From positions 1-22,042 of the forward strand of contig NZ_CAMLGT010000029.1 in NCBI RefSeq assembly GCF_946479605.1: a stretch of 22,042 bases of DNA, in the 5' to 3' direction. This DNA is from an uncultured Lacibacter sp. (GTDB taxonomy: Bacteria > Bacteroidota > Bacteroidia > Chitinophagales > Chitinophagaceae). Below the pieces are notes generated by a model. The model was not told where the DNA came from and did not search any database. It worked only from the letters and a program-made list of their open reading frames with translations. Positions 8,477-16,376 of the stretch are shown in pieces. Both the position numbers and the translations under genes were made by a program. How positions within the stretch are numbered: the first letter of the stretch is position 1; every line of letters starts with the position of its first letter.

Positions 8477-10525
8477 CTACAACCGTATTAAAAATTGACA
8501 TTTAAGTTCCGATCTTTTGTTGGCTGAAATTTCGTCCAAACCGGAACCAACACTACTCCGGTTCGAATAGATCAGTTGTGCCCACCTCACCCAAAAACTC
8601 AACTTTTTTGAAACATCATAATTGAGGTTCACGTAATAACGATACCCCTTATCCGAGAAAGGAGGGATGGAAAAACCATATAACACATCGTTTTCATAAG
8701 CATAAATGCGGCTGTTAAAATCATCGGTTTCAAAATACTGTACACGCACATTAGCTGAGAACGGCTTTAAAGCCGGCTTATAAAACACATCAAAAAAAGC
8801 AAGGAACCCACGGCTTTCTAAAGGACCGCCTATATCATACCACATAACATCCAACCGCTGGCGAAGTGTTATGACAGATGAAACTTTATACTGTATTTGT
8901 GTGCGCCAGTTTCTGCGTATTGCCGGCTCAACCAATGCTGTCGCTAATTGCTCATCGTCCGTATAGTTAAGTGCTTTACGCTCCTGACGGTAACGTGTAT
9001 AAATCTCAATTTGCTTGTTTGGTCTGTGTGTTAACTGCAGCAAATAATCTTCGCCATTAGAAGGGGCATCAACCCGAAATCGCAGGAAAGGAAACCGATA
9101 AAAATCCATGTACCCATCTAACCGCCATTTTGCATTTGGTTTGATGGACATACCTGCAAATAATCCTTTCTCATTGGTTGGATAAGTCCCTTCGGTGAAG
9201 GCATTGCCAAAAATTGTTTGATAACTTTTGCTGATATTCCTGTAAACAAATGAAATATCCACTTTAGGATCAGCACTTACCAGCAACCCACTCATCATAC
9301 CATAATGCTTGCTGTTATGATTGGCAACTTCGCCAAACCAATGAAGGTTGCGCCAGGTATAACTCCAATCAATACTGGTATTGGTGAGCTGTTTGCCACG
9401 AAAAGCGAAATTGTTATAAGGATCATTACTCTTATTAAACGGCCGGTCAAACTGAAAATGAACTGCATTAGCACCTATATGAAGATTGCCATCATTATAA
9501 CTGATGTTTCCTCCATAAGAATTCATCTGCACAGCATTTTTATCTGCCTGTTCATTGGGTGTGCGGTGTAGGCCGGATGTTATGAGTGAAGAAAAATAAT
9601 CTTCCGCATTCAATGTATCAACTGTGAGGTTCCCACTCACTTTGCGAAATGAGGCAAAGCCAGTTAACTGGAAGCGGTTTTTCTCAAGTGTAATACCCAA
9701 ACCCCGGTTAAAAAAATATTCATTTGTTGAGTTGAAGGGGCGAAGGATGGATGCCTGCCTTTTTGTATTCACCACATCTACACTTTTTCTGAACGCCAAC
9801 GCCTGCCATTGAATAAGTCCCTGCCCCATGTTCACCGTAAAATCACCAATGGCCAAATTCTTTATCATTCCAACATTCCTGACAAACAAATGAGCAGAAT
9901 AATAATCAAACCCATTTTTTTGTGCGCCTTTAAACCATTGCTCACCGGGATCTTTTTCGGCAGTAATACCGTATTGTAGCAAATTCCTGTACACATACTT
10001 GTAACGGAGCATAAAACGCTCTCTGCTTCCTGGATAAAAACTGGTAGCCGCTGTATCTCTTCTTCGCTTAAAGCCTTCCGATTCCTCTAACACATAAGTT
10101 ATACGTGACAGGATTGTATGCTCACCGCCACTAAATCGCTGTCCTAAATCATCCCTTACAGAAACGGCAGGCCCAACTGTAATAAAAGGCAGGAGTTTCT
10201 GGATCAATTCCACATCCCAGGTTGGTACAGCCTGCAATTCATAAACACTCACCAGCTTCCCGAACAAACGCCTGTAACTGAGGAAACTGGATATCTGCAA
10301 TGGAGATAAAAAAGTAAATTCTTTTAACTCTGTTTCTGATGCAGTATTGAGGTTCAGTTTATTCCGCTGATAATGCCGCAGCGATTGCAGGTAGGAATCA
10401 TCTTCTGTTTCTTCTTCATTTGCTTCGGTAATATTTTCGATCTGCTGTTCGGTTGTTTGTGTTTCCTGCGCCCGCACAAACACAACCCAAAAACATAGAA
10501 TCCATATCATGCAGCAGTTCTTCAC
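8477..10525 (-). CDS. Outer-membrane beta-barrel protein with ComEA-like helix-hairpin-helix domain
   Basis: The 682-residue protein has a signal peptide (about residues 1-19, ending VRAQ), an acidic Glu/Thr-rich linker (21-44) and a helix-hairpin-helix segment (about 57-115). The latter begins LNLNTASETELKEF and continues with SYRRLFGKLVSVYELQAV, which resembles the ComEA pattern NLNTA..EL...I..YR...G.F.S...L. The canonical GIG hairpin glycines are replaced (LSPLQI), so DNA binding is uncertain. The remaining 550 residues alternate aromatic and polar residues like a transmembrane barrel and end FLIRL. Similar proteins occur across the Bacteroidota without a known function. Translation starts at a GTG that overlaps the TGA of the upstream barrel gene (GTGA), so the two are translationally coupled. 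Confidence 0.8.
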   Translation of the reverse strand: MKNCCMIWILCFWVVFVRAQETQTTEQQIENITEANEEETEDDSYLQSLRHYQRNKLNLNTASETELKEFTFLSPLQISSFLSYRRLFGKLVSVYELQAVPTWDVELIQKLLPFITVGPAVSVRDDLGQRFSGGEHTILSRITYVLEESEGFKRRRDTAATSFYPGSRERFMLRYKYVYRNLLQYGITAEKDPGEQWFKGAQKNGFDYYSAHLFVRNVGMIKNLAIGDFTVNMGQGLIQWQALAFRKSVDVVNTKRQASILRPFNSTNEYFFNRGLGITLEKNRFQLTGFASFRKVSGNLTVDTLNAEDYFSSLITSGLHRTPNEQADKNAVQMNSYGGNISYNDGNLHIGANAVHFQFDRPFNKSNDPYNNFAFRGKQLTNTSIDWSYTWRNLHWFGEVANHNSKHYGMMSGLLVSADPKVDISFVYRNISKSYQTIFGNAFTEGTYPTNEKGLFAGMSIKPNAKWRLDGYMDFYRFPFLRFRVDAPSNGEDYLLQLTHRPNKQIEIYTRYRQERKALNYTDDEQLATALVEPAIRRNWRTQIQYKVSSVITLRQRLDVMWYDIGGPLESRGFLAFFDVFYKPALKPFSANVRVQYFETDDFNSRIYAYENDVLYGFSIPPFSDKGYRYYVNLNYDVSKKLSFWVRWAQLIYSNRSSVGSGLDEISANKRSELKCQFLIRL

Positions 10526-11352
10526 TCAGTTGTGCTTTCTTTCTTTTTTCCATTGAATAAGATCATTACAGCAGGCGAAACACCCAACTGCGGATGATAA
10601 GCTGTTGCTACATCAATCCTGAATTGACCAAAGTGCAAACCCACCCCTGCAAATGGTTGTGTATTCACCGTATTAATTCCTGCACGGAACAATAACTGTT
10701 TCACCAGCTCATATTGAAACACAGCGTTTACTCCTGCCCGTTTATTTTCTTCCTTCACTAATTCTGCACTGATAAAAAACCGATCATTTACTTCATAACC
10801 GAACCCACCACGATAAACCGAAGCAATTTTCTCTCCTGTTGTCTTGTTCAATTCGCCACCAACAGGATTATACACGCTGAGCCCTGCATGCAATTTTTCA
10901 CTCAAATGCATGACAACACCTGCTTCAAAATGCAAAGCCGAAGCCGTAGTATAAGCAGGTATGCGCAAATTGTAATAATTGAATTTAGCACCCACATCCA
11001 CTTTGCTGCCCAATGAACGGGCATAACCCAATCCAAGCTGTGTTTCATTATAATTTGTATACCCGAAATAATCGGCTTGCAAACCAAAAGCTCCGGAATT
11101 GGTTTGAAACCCGGCAACTGCAGTATATTGGCTAAACGCATTCAGCAGGAAACGCCGTTCGCTGTACACACCTGCACCGGTTGCATTTAAATTTGCCAAA
11201 GCAGCAGGGTTAACAAGAAAGGAAAATGCATCTGCTGCATTTTTGCTGTAAGCACCAAGCCCGGGATAACTGCTCATGAGCGGCTGGCGTACAGTTTGTG
11301 CATAAACAGATAAACAGCTGTAAAAGGAAAGCAGGAGTAAAAGGTATCTCAA
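10522..11352 (-). CDS. PorV/PorQ-like outer-membrane beta-barrel protein
   Basis: This is a small barrel protein of 276 residues if translated from TTG at 11352. That start gives a clean signal peptide, MRYLLLLLSFYSCLSVYAQ. The frame stays open back to an ATG at 11469, but that start would overlap the folD start and put 39 charged residues before the signal sequence, so I reject it. The segment LGAYSKNAADAFSFLVNPAALANL resembles the start of PorV/PorQ/FadL-like proteins of the type IX secretion field (residues G-A-Y, N-P-A-A-L). Repeated amphipathic strands such as VGAKFNYYNLRI and GGFGYEVNDRFFISAEL follow. No catalytic motif is visible. Its stop overlaps the start of the helix-hairpin-helix barrel gene by four bases, which suggests a stoichiometric pair. 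Confidence 0.72.
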   Translation of the reverse strand: MRYLLLLLSFYSCLSVYAQTVRQPLMSSYPGLGAYSKNAADAFSFLVNPAALANLNATGAGVYSERRFLLNAFSQYTAVAGFQTNSGAFGLQADYFGYTNYNETQLGLGYARSLGSKVDVGAKFNYYNLRIPAYTTASALHFEAGVVMHLSEKLHAGLSVYNPVGGELNKTTGEKIASVYRGGFGYEVNDRFFISAELVKEENKRAGVNAVFQYELVKQLLFRAGINTVNTQPFAGVGLHFGQFRIDVATAYHPQLGVSPAVMILFNGKKKESTTE

Positions 11353-11451
11353 ACAGTCAGGTTTAAATCTAAATTTAAGCGATTTCTGCTGTAGCAGGGA
11401 ATAGATGTATTTAATTTTTTTAACTGCGTCACAAACAACCGTCTGCTGTGT

Positions 11452-11459
11452 TATTTTTG
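11452..11459 (+). promoter_or_regulatory. Putative folD -7 element
   Basis: TATTTTTG is a full match to TAnnTTTG and ends four bases before the folD ATG, so the transcript would have almost no leader. No good TTG or TTTG box is visible 17-23 bases upstream, so this is a half-match. Confidence 0.4.
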
Positions 11460-11463
11460 CGCC

Positions 11464-12339
11464 ATGCAAATACTCGACGGCAAACTGGCAGCCCAGGCCA
11501 TTAAAGAAGATCTGAAGAAAAAAACAGCAGCGTTACAGGAACAAGGCAAGCGATCGCCCCATCTTGCAGCTATTTTAGTGGGTACCGATGGCGCCAGTGA
11601 AACATACGTGGCATCGAAAGTGAAAACCTGTGCCGAGATCGGGTTTGAATCAACATTAAAACGTTTTCCCGCCACCATCAGTGAAGAAGAACTGCTGCGT
11701 GAAATTGAAGAGCTGAACAATAATGCCGATGTGGATGGTATTCTTGTACAACTGCCGTTGCCCAAACACATCAGCGATGATAAAGTGATCAACGCCATTC
11801 ACCCTTCAAAAGATGTGGATGGTTTTCACCCTGTGAGTGTGGGCAATATGGTGAGTGGCACACCCACTTTTATTCCCGCCACACCTTATGGCATTTTATT
11901 GTTGCTGGAACACTTTAAAGTAGAAACAAAAGGTAAACATGCCGTTGTGATCGGCCGCAGTCATATTGTGGGCACGCCCATGAGTATTTTATTAAGCCGT
12001 AAAGCATATCCCGGCAACTGCACTGTAACGATCTGTCATTCTGCTACCACAAACCTCAAAGAACTTTGCTTACAAGGCGATATTATTGTTGCGGCATTGG
12101 GGCAGGCAGAATTTTTAACTGCTGATATGGTGAAAGAGGGTGCTGTGATTGTTGACGTTGGTATTACACGTGTTGCCGATGCAAGCAAGAAAAGCGGATT
12201 TGCGTTGAAAGGCGATGTAAAGTTTGATGAAGTAGCCCCAAAAAGCAGCGCCATTACTCCAGTGCCCGGTGGTGTTGGACCAATGACCATTGCGGGTTTG
12301 CTGATGAATACCTACAATGCTTACATGAAAAAGCAATAA
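11464..12339 (+). CDS. folD: Bifunctional methylenetetrahydrofolate dehydrogenase / methenyltetrahydrofolate cyclohydrolase
   Basis: The 291-residue cytoplasmic enzyme converts 5,10-methylene-THF to 5,10-methenyl-THF with NADP and hydrolyses that to 10-formyl-THF, feeding purine and formyl-Met-tRNA synthesis. Catalytic residues are in place: Tyr48 and Lys52 in [10 protein letters not shown], the [11 protein letters not shown] strand (90-100), Asp119 in DVDGFHP and the Rossmann loop GRSHIVGTP (164-172). The C-terminal signature [17 protein letters not shown] is also present. The usual PCTP before the second domain is PATP here. It is divergent from the barrel pair across about 110 bases. The ATG is fixed by family alignment and by a -7-like element directly upstream. 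Confidence 0.97.
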   Translation: MQILDGKLAAQAIKEDLKKKTAALQEQGKRSPHLAAILVGTDGASETYVASKVKTCAEIGFESTLKRFPATISEEELLREIEELNNNADVDGILVQLPLPKHISDDKVINAIHPSKDVDGFHPVSVGNMVSGTPTFIPATPYGILLLLEHFKVETKGKHAVVIGRSHIVGTPMSILLSRKAYPGNCTVTICHSATTNLKELCLQGDIIVAALGQAEFLTADMVKEGAVIVDVGITRVADASKKSGFALKGDVKFDEVAPKSSAITPVPGGVGPMTIAGLLMNTYNAYMKKQ

Positions 12340-12377
12340 GTAAGTTATGCCAACTCTTTACTAAATTGTACTCATTT

Positions 12378-13019
12378 ATGAGAAACATCTTAGTAAGCCT
12401 GTTTATTTTCTTTTCCTCTACTGTAAGCAAAGCTCAACCCTATCTTGAACCGATTCTGGGCTTTGCAGTTGATGTAAGAGAAAATCAACATCTCAATATG
12501 GTTAATGCCGGCGTACAGTTAGCAATTGCAAAAAAATCCGGATACGAATTTGCAATCGGCACTATTCATGGGTTTGGCATTAAACAACACGGCGCAGATT
12601 CTTCGTTCACACTAAACCCTTCATTTCCCATTTACCGTACTGCAGAAAAAACTATTCATTCAGCTTTTTCCGGCATTTACACAAACCATAGATTCAGATT
12701 CTTTAAAACCGGCAACAACCAATATGTAAATCTGAATTTTCTTGCCGGCTTAAGATTTCAAAAAGTTGTTGTCAAATACGAACAGGCAAACCCTGATTAC
12801 ATTATCCTTAATCCTGAAACAAATTACAACAGACTTGGTATTTATGCCGGAGCCGGTCTCGAATATGTTTTTCTCTTAACAAAAGGACGACTGTTATTTC
12901 AATCAAATATTCTTTCGCCCACACTTAGAGGAAAAAAGGAAAAGATTAATTCATTCAACTATCCCGTTCCATTAAACTTCAACATTAGCTACTCCATAGA
13001 GTTGAAAAAGAAACTATAA
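12378..13019 (+). CDS. Unrecognised outer-membrane beta-barrel-like protein
   Basis: This gene encodes 213 residues starting at the ATG before AGAAAC; an in-frame TTG four codons earlier is less likely. A signal peptide is evident (MRNILVSLFIFFSSTVSKAQ, cleavage near SKAQ). The mature part has alternating hydrophobic strands with glycine and aromatic residues (LNFLAGLRFQKVVVKY, LGIYAGAGLEYVFLL, PLNFNISYSIEL), as in small 8-stranded barrels of the OmpW/PorT type. I do not recognise the family. It starts 38 bases after folD and ends 6 bases before the lipoprotein gene, so these two probably form a unit. An outer-membrane location is inferred from the signal peptide and strand pattern only. Confidence 0.7.
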   Translation: MRNILVSLFIFFSSTVSKAQPYLEPILGFAVDVRENQHLNMVNAGVQLAIAKKSGYEFAIGTIHGFGIKQHGADSSFTLNPSFPIYRTAEKTIHSAFSGIYTNHRFRFFKTGNNQYVNLNFLAGLRFQKVVVKYEQANPDYIILNPETNYNRLGIYAGAGLEYVFLLTKGRLLFQSNILSPTLRGKKEKINSFNYPVPLNFNISYSIELKKKL

Positions 13020-13025
13020 CTAATC

Positions 13026-13643
13026 ATGAACAGAACACTTGGCATATACATTTTATTTATGATTGTTTCAGGAATGCAAACCGGATGCGACTCAAGCGAT
13101 AGTCGCTTTTACGAAGATCCCAGTGATAAAGGTTTAAGTATTTTTTCAAACAATACAAACAACATTGCATCTGCATACTTTAACGATAAGGTATGGAGAA
13201 CAAGAGACAGAACTTATAATATTTTATCTTCAACCAAATATGAAATACATATACAAAAGTGGGCGACTACAACAGCATCAGACACATTAGAGATTCGTTG
13301 GCGGGGAGACATTCAGGGGCAGGCAAATTATTTATCTATTTCACTTAGTTTTTACATGGCTGTGCCAAAAAATTTCACCGCAACCGACCTAATGACACTG
13401 AAAGGACAACGTTTTTTTGCCGATGGGGTCAGCAGCTATTTTACTGTTGACGGAGCTCCTTCTCTCCCGACAGGAAAAGGTACGGGATTCATCTACTTTC
13501 ATCAGGTTGAAATTCGTCTTAATCCACAGGCTGACGGATCTGGAAAAATAGCTGGTTTATTTGAAGCAAATTTTGCTAACCTGAAAATTACAAAAGGTCG
13601 TTTTGATCACAGTCTCAGTCCAAGCCATGTTCAACTCCCTTGA
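13026..13643 (+). CDS. Unrecognised lipoprotein
   Basis: The gene encodes 205 residues. The N-terminus is a lipoprotein signal (MNRTLGIYILFMIVSGMQTGC) with lipidation expected at Cys21, followed by an Asp/Ser-rich spacer (DSSDSRFYEDPSD). The rest looks like a beta-sandwich: short hydrophobic strands separated by polar turns (ASAYFNDKVWRTRDRTY, LEIRWRGDI, LSISLSFYMAV, VEIRLNPQADGSGKIAGLFEANF). This resembles the small lipoproteins of unknown function common in Bacteroidota (DUF6252-like in flavour, not shown). It has no cysteine pair, metal motif or repeat. It lies 6 bases after the barrel gene, so a barrel-plus-lipoprotein pair is likely. The function is unknown. Confidence 0.72.
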   Translation: MNRTLGIYILFMIVSGMQTGCDSSDSRFYEDPSDKGLSIFSNNTNNIASAYFNDKVWRTRDRTYNILSSTKYEIHIQKWATTTASDTLEIRWRGDIQGQANYLSISLSFYMAVPKNFTATDLMTLKGQRFFADGVSSYFTVDGAPSLPTGKGTGFIYFHQVEIRLNPQADGSGKIAGLFEANFANLKITKGRFDHSLSPSHVQLP

Positions 13644-13679
13644 GCAAGTTTTGGCGGAATTAATGCAACTTTGCAACAC

Positions 13680-14336
13680 ATGAACAATAATGGAACTGTG
13701 ACAATTGAAACTGTTTTGCCTGTTATGGAATCGTTTTACACCTTACAGGGCGAAGGATTCCATCAGGGGCGTGCGGCTTATTTTATCCGCTTAGGCGGTT
13801 GTGATGTGGGTTGTGTTTGGTGCGATGTGAAAGAAAGCTGGGATGCAGAGAAGCATCCGAAGTTTAGTGTTCAAGAGATTGTGGAAAAGCTGAAAGAAGA
13901 AACAAATTCCAAATTCCAAATCCCCAATTACCAATTACCTATTGTTGTTATTACCGGCGGCGAACCGTTGATGCATGATCTTACACAACTTACCAAGGCT
14001 ATTCATGCCGCTGGCTTTGAAACCAATATTGAAACTTCTGGTTCATCGCCGTTAAGCGGTGAGTGGGACTGGATCTGTCTTTCGCCCAAAAAATTCAAAG
14101 CACCACTTGCAGAAGTGGTACCTCATGCCAGCGAATTAAAGGTGGTGATCTTTCATAAAAGTGATTTCGCCTGGGCAGAACAATATGCAGCCCTTGTTTC
14201 ACCCACCTGTAAATTATACCTGCAGCCGGAATGGGATAAAGCAGCTCAAATGATACCGCTCATCATCGATTACATCAAAGACCACCCGCAATGGGAGTTG
14301 AGCCTGCAGCTGCATAAGTACATCAACGTTCCCTAA
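13680..14336 (+). CDS. queE: 7-carboxy-7-deazaguanine synthase (radical SAM)
   Basis: The enzyme contracts the ring of 6-carboxy-tetrahydropterin to 7-carboxy-7-deazaguanine on the route to preQ0 and queuosine. Its 218 residues start at ATG 13680; a TTG three codons earlier is possible. ESFYTLQGEGFHQGRAAYFIRL is the family opening (given here as ESFYTLQGEG and AAYFIRLGG). The CDVGCVWC cluster motif supplies Cys41, Cys45 and Cys48 for the [4Fe-4S] cluster, and ITGGEPLM (91-98) and ETSGS contact SAM. The C-terminus LQLHKYINVP is typical. Residues 75-87, just before the GGEP strand, are encoded by degenerate 7-base repeats. The partner genes queC and queD are not in this window. Confidence 0.94.
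   Translation: MNNNGTVTIETVLPVMESFYTLQGEGFHQGRAAYFIRLGGCDVGCVWCDVKESWDAEKHPKFSVQEIVEKLKEETNSKFQIPNYQLPIVVITGGEPLMHDLTQLTKAIHAAGFETNIETSGSSPLSGEWDWICLSPKKFKAPLAEVVPHASELKVVIFHKSDFAWAEQYAALVSPTCKLYLQPEWDKAAQMIPLIIDYIKDHPQWELSLQLHKYINVP
13904..13939 (+). repeat. Degenerate heptamer tandem repeat inside queE
   Basis: Five consecutive 7-base units keep the same phase: AAATTCC, AAATTCC, AAATCCC, CAATTAC, CAATTAC, then C. They are translated as part of the residue 75-87 linker of QueE (NSKFQIPNYQLP) and leave the reading frame intact. Confidence 0.8.
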
Positions 14337-14417
14337 CCCCTCACGCCTTTAAGACTATTTTACCAGCATGCAACCTGTTGCTTACGCAATTCGTTTGTAT
14401 ATTGAAGCTCAAATTCA

Positions 14418-16349
14418 ATGCACGTGAAAAAACTTTTGACCTGTACTACACTTCTCCTATCCTTCTTTTTTGCATCGGCACAATGGTATGATCCGCAAAA
14501 AGTGGATGTAAAACTCGGCTACAAATATGCTGAAGGTTTAAATGAAGCACGTTACAGGAATTATGCAAAAGCCATTTCTATTTTTGATGAGTGTATTGCA
14601 AAAGATGCAAAGTTTGTAGATGGTTATTTGAGCAAGGCCGGTGTTTTTTCAGAACAAAAAAAATACAACGAGTCTGTTGCCATTTACCGCAAGGCAAAAT
14701 CGCTTGACTCAGTTTACTTCAGTAATTTTTTATTGCCCTACTCTATTGCACTGGCAGGAAACGGCGAATTTGAAGAAGCACTTTCATCTATCAATCGTTT
14801 TCTTGAAAAACCCAACCTGCATGAACGTGTGGCAAAAGCAGCAAACTATCGTAAAACCTGCTACGAGTTTGCAGTTGAGTACAAAAAGCAACATCCTGTT
14901 GGCGGTTATATATTTAAGCCGCAGAATATGGGCGACAGCATCAACTCTTCTTTATCAGAATATTTACCTTCTTTAACCATTGATGGCAATACCATCATCT
15001 TCACCCGCAGGGTAAAAACAAATGGCACGCACCTTAATGAAGATTTTTATGTGAGTGAAAAAAAGAACGGCGTGTGGAGTAAAGCAACAGAACTGCCAGG
15101 CGAATTAAATACAGAGTCAAACGAAGGTGCTCAGAATATTTCCATTGATGGAAAACTGTTGTTCTTTGCAGCTAATTACGGCAACGAAGGTGAAGGTAAT
15201 TTTGATATTTACATGTCGAACCTGAACAAAAACGGATGGGGACCAAAGATCAATCTTGGCCGTGCCATCAATACTGAATATTGGGAAACACAGCCATCCC
15301 TTTCTCCCGATAAACGCACCTTGTATTTCACTGCAAGTGATCCTTCAGGTTTTGGCGGAAGCGATATTTACATGAGCACGTTGCAACCAAACGGACAATG
15401 GGGGCCAGCACGCAACCTCGGATCAGTGATCAACAGCAGTGGTGATGAAGGATGCCCGTTCATTCACCCCGATAATCAAACACTTTATTTCAAATCAAAA
15501 GGACATCCTGGTTATGGCGAAGCAGACTTGTTCATGAGCCGCAAACAAGCCGATGGCAGCTGGGGCAAACCAATTAATCTTGGATACCCTGTTAATACTA
15601 TTGATGAGGAAGGTTCGCTTGTTATCAGCAGCGATGGCACAACCGCTTTTTATGCAAGCGATGGCGCTGACAGCCGTGGCGGACTGGATATTTATACATT
15701 TGAAATGCCGCAACATGTTCGTCCGTTAAAAACACTTTGGGTAAAAGGAAATGTATATGATGAAAAAACAAAACAGGGATTGCCCTCTGCTGTTGAACTG
15801 ATCAATTTCTCAACAGCACAAACAGTAAGTAAAGTACAAACTGACGAGTCAGGTAATTACCTCATCACATTGCCGGTAGGTAATGATTACGCTTTCAATG
15901 TAAACAGGAAAGGTTACCTATTCTATTCGGAAAACTTTTTCCTGAAAGCAGGTAATACCGATACAACTTATACCATTGACATTCCACTTACTCCCATTGA
16001 AGTAAATGCAAGCATTGTATTGAAGAATATATTCTTTGATGTAAACAAATGGGAAGTAAAACCTGAATCAATGATAGAGCTTGATAAAGTAGTGCAGCTG
16101 TTAAAAGAAAATCCAACGCTGAAAATCGAAATTGCTGGTCACACCGATAATGTGGGCAAGCCGGCAGATAATCTTACCCTCTCTAACAACCGTGCAAAAG
16201 CGGTGATCAACTACTTTCTGTACAAGGGCATTACTGCCGACCGGCTTTCAAGCAAAGGATTTGGCGAAACAAAACCTGTAGCAGAAAACAGTACAGAAGA
16301 CGGCCGTTCAAAAAACAGGAGAACAGAATTAAAGGTAATTGCAAAATAG
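14418..16349 (+). CDS. PorE-like OmpA family protein with TPR, propeller and carboxypeptidase-regulatory domains
   Basis: The 643-residue envelope protein has, in order: a signal peptide (about 1-22, ending FASAQ); TPR-like helices (about 33-155); a WD40-like PD40 propeller (about 175-430) with repeated SxDGxxxxF and GGSDIYMS-type blades; a carboxypeptidase-regulatory-like domain (about 440-525); and an OmpA C-terminal domain (about 535-642). In the last, Asp577 (HTDN) and Arg592 (NNRAKAV) are 15 residues apart, the spacing of the diaminopimelate-binding pair of OmpA. This order matches PorE (PG1058), the protein that anchors the type IX secretion machine to peptidoglycan. Bacteroidota often have several paralogues, so the exact role is uncertain. 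It is 27 bases upstream of dprA. Confidence 0.85.
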   Translation: MHVKKLLTCTTLLLSFFFASAQWYDPQKVDVKLGYKYAEGLNEARYRNYAKAISIFDECIAKDAKFVDGYLSKAGVFSEQKKYNESVAIYRKAKSLDSVYFSNFLLPYSIALAGNGEFEEALSSINRFLEKPNLHERVAKAANYRKTCYEFAVEYKKQHPVGGYIFKPQNMGDSINSSLSEYLPSLTIDGNTIIFTRRVKTNGTHLNEDFYVSEKKNGVWSKATELPGELNTESNEGAQNISIDGKLLFFAANYGNEGEGNFDIYMSNLNKNGWGPKINLGRAINTEYWETQPSLSPDKRTLYFTASDPSGFGGSDIYMSTLQPNGQWGPARNLGSVINSSGDEGCPFIHPDNQTLYFKSKGHPGYGEADLFMSRKQADGSWGKPINLGYPVNTIDEEGSLVISSDGTTAFYASDGADSRGGLDIYTFEMPQHVRPLKTLWVKGNVYDEKTKQGLPSAVELINFSTAQTVSKVQTDESGNYLITLPVGNDYAFNVNRKGYLFYSENFFLKAGNTDTTYTIDIPLTPIEVNASIVLKNIFFDVNKWEVKPESMIELDKVVQLLKENPTLKIEIAGHTDNVGKPADNLTLSNNRAKAVINYFLYKGITADRLSSKGFGETKPVAENSTEDGRSKNRRTELKVIAK

Positions 16350-16376
16350 TTTTTGTGTTATTATCTTGGAAACAAG

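Noticed and set aside
11353..11469. Longer start of the PorV-like gene at ATG 11469
   Set aside because: It would overlap the folD start and put a charged, non-signal stretch before a clean signal peptide. TTG 11352 fits better.
13904..13939. Repeat array considered as CRISPR
   Set aside because: Units of 7 bases without spacers, inside an intact conserved gene, are not CRISPR.
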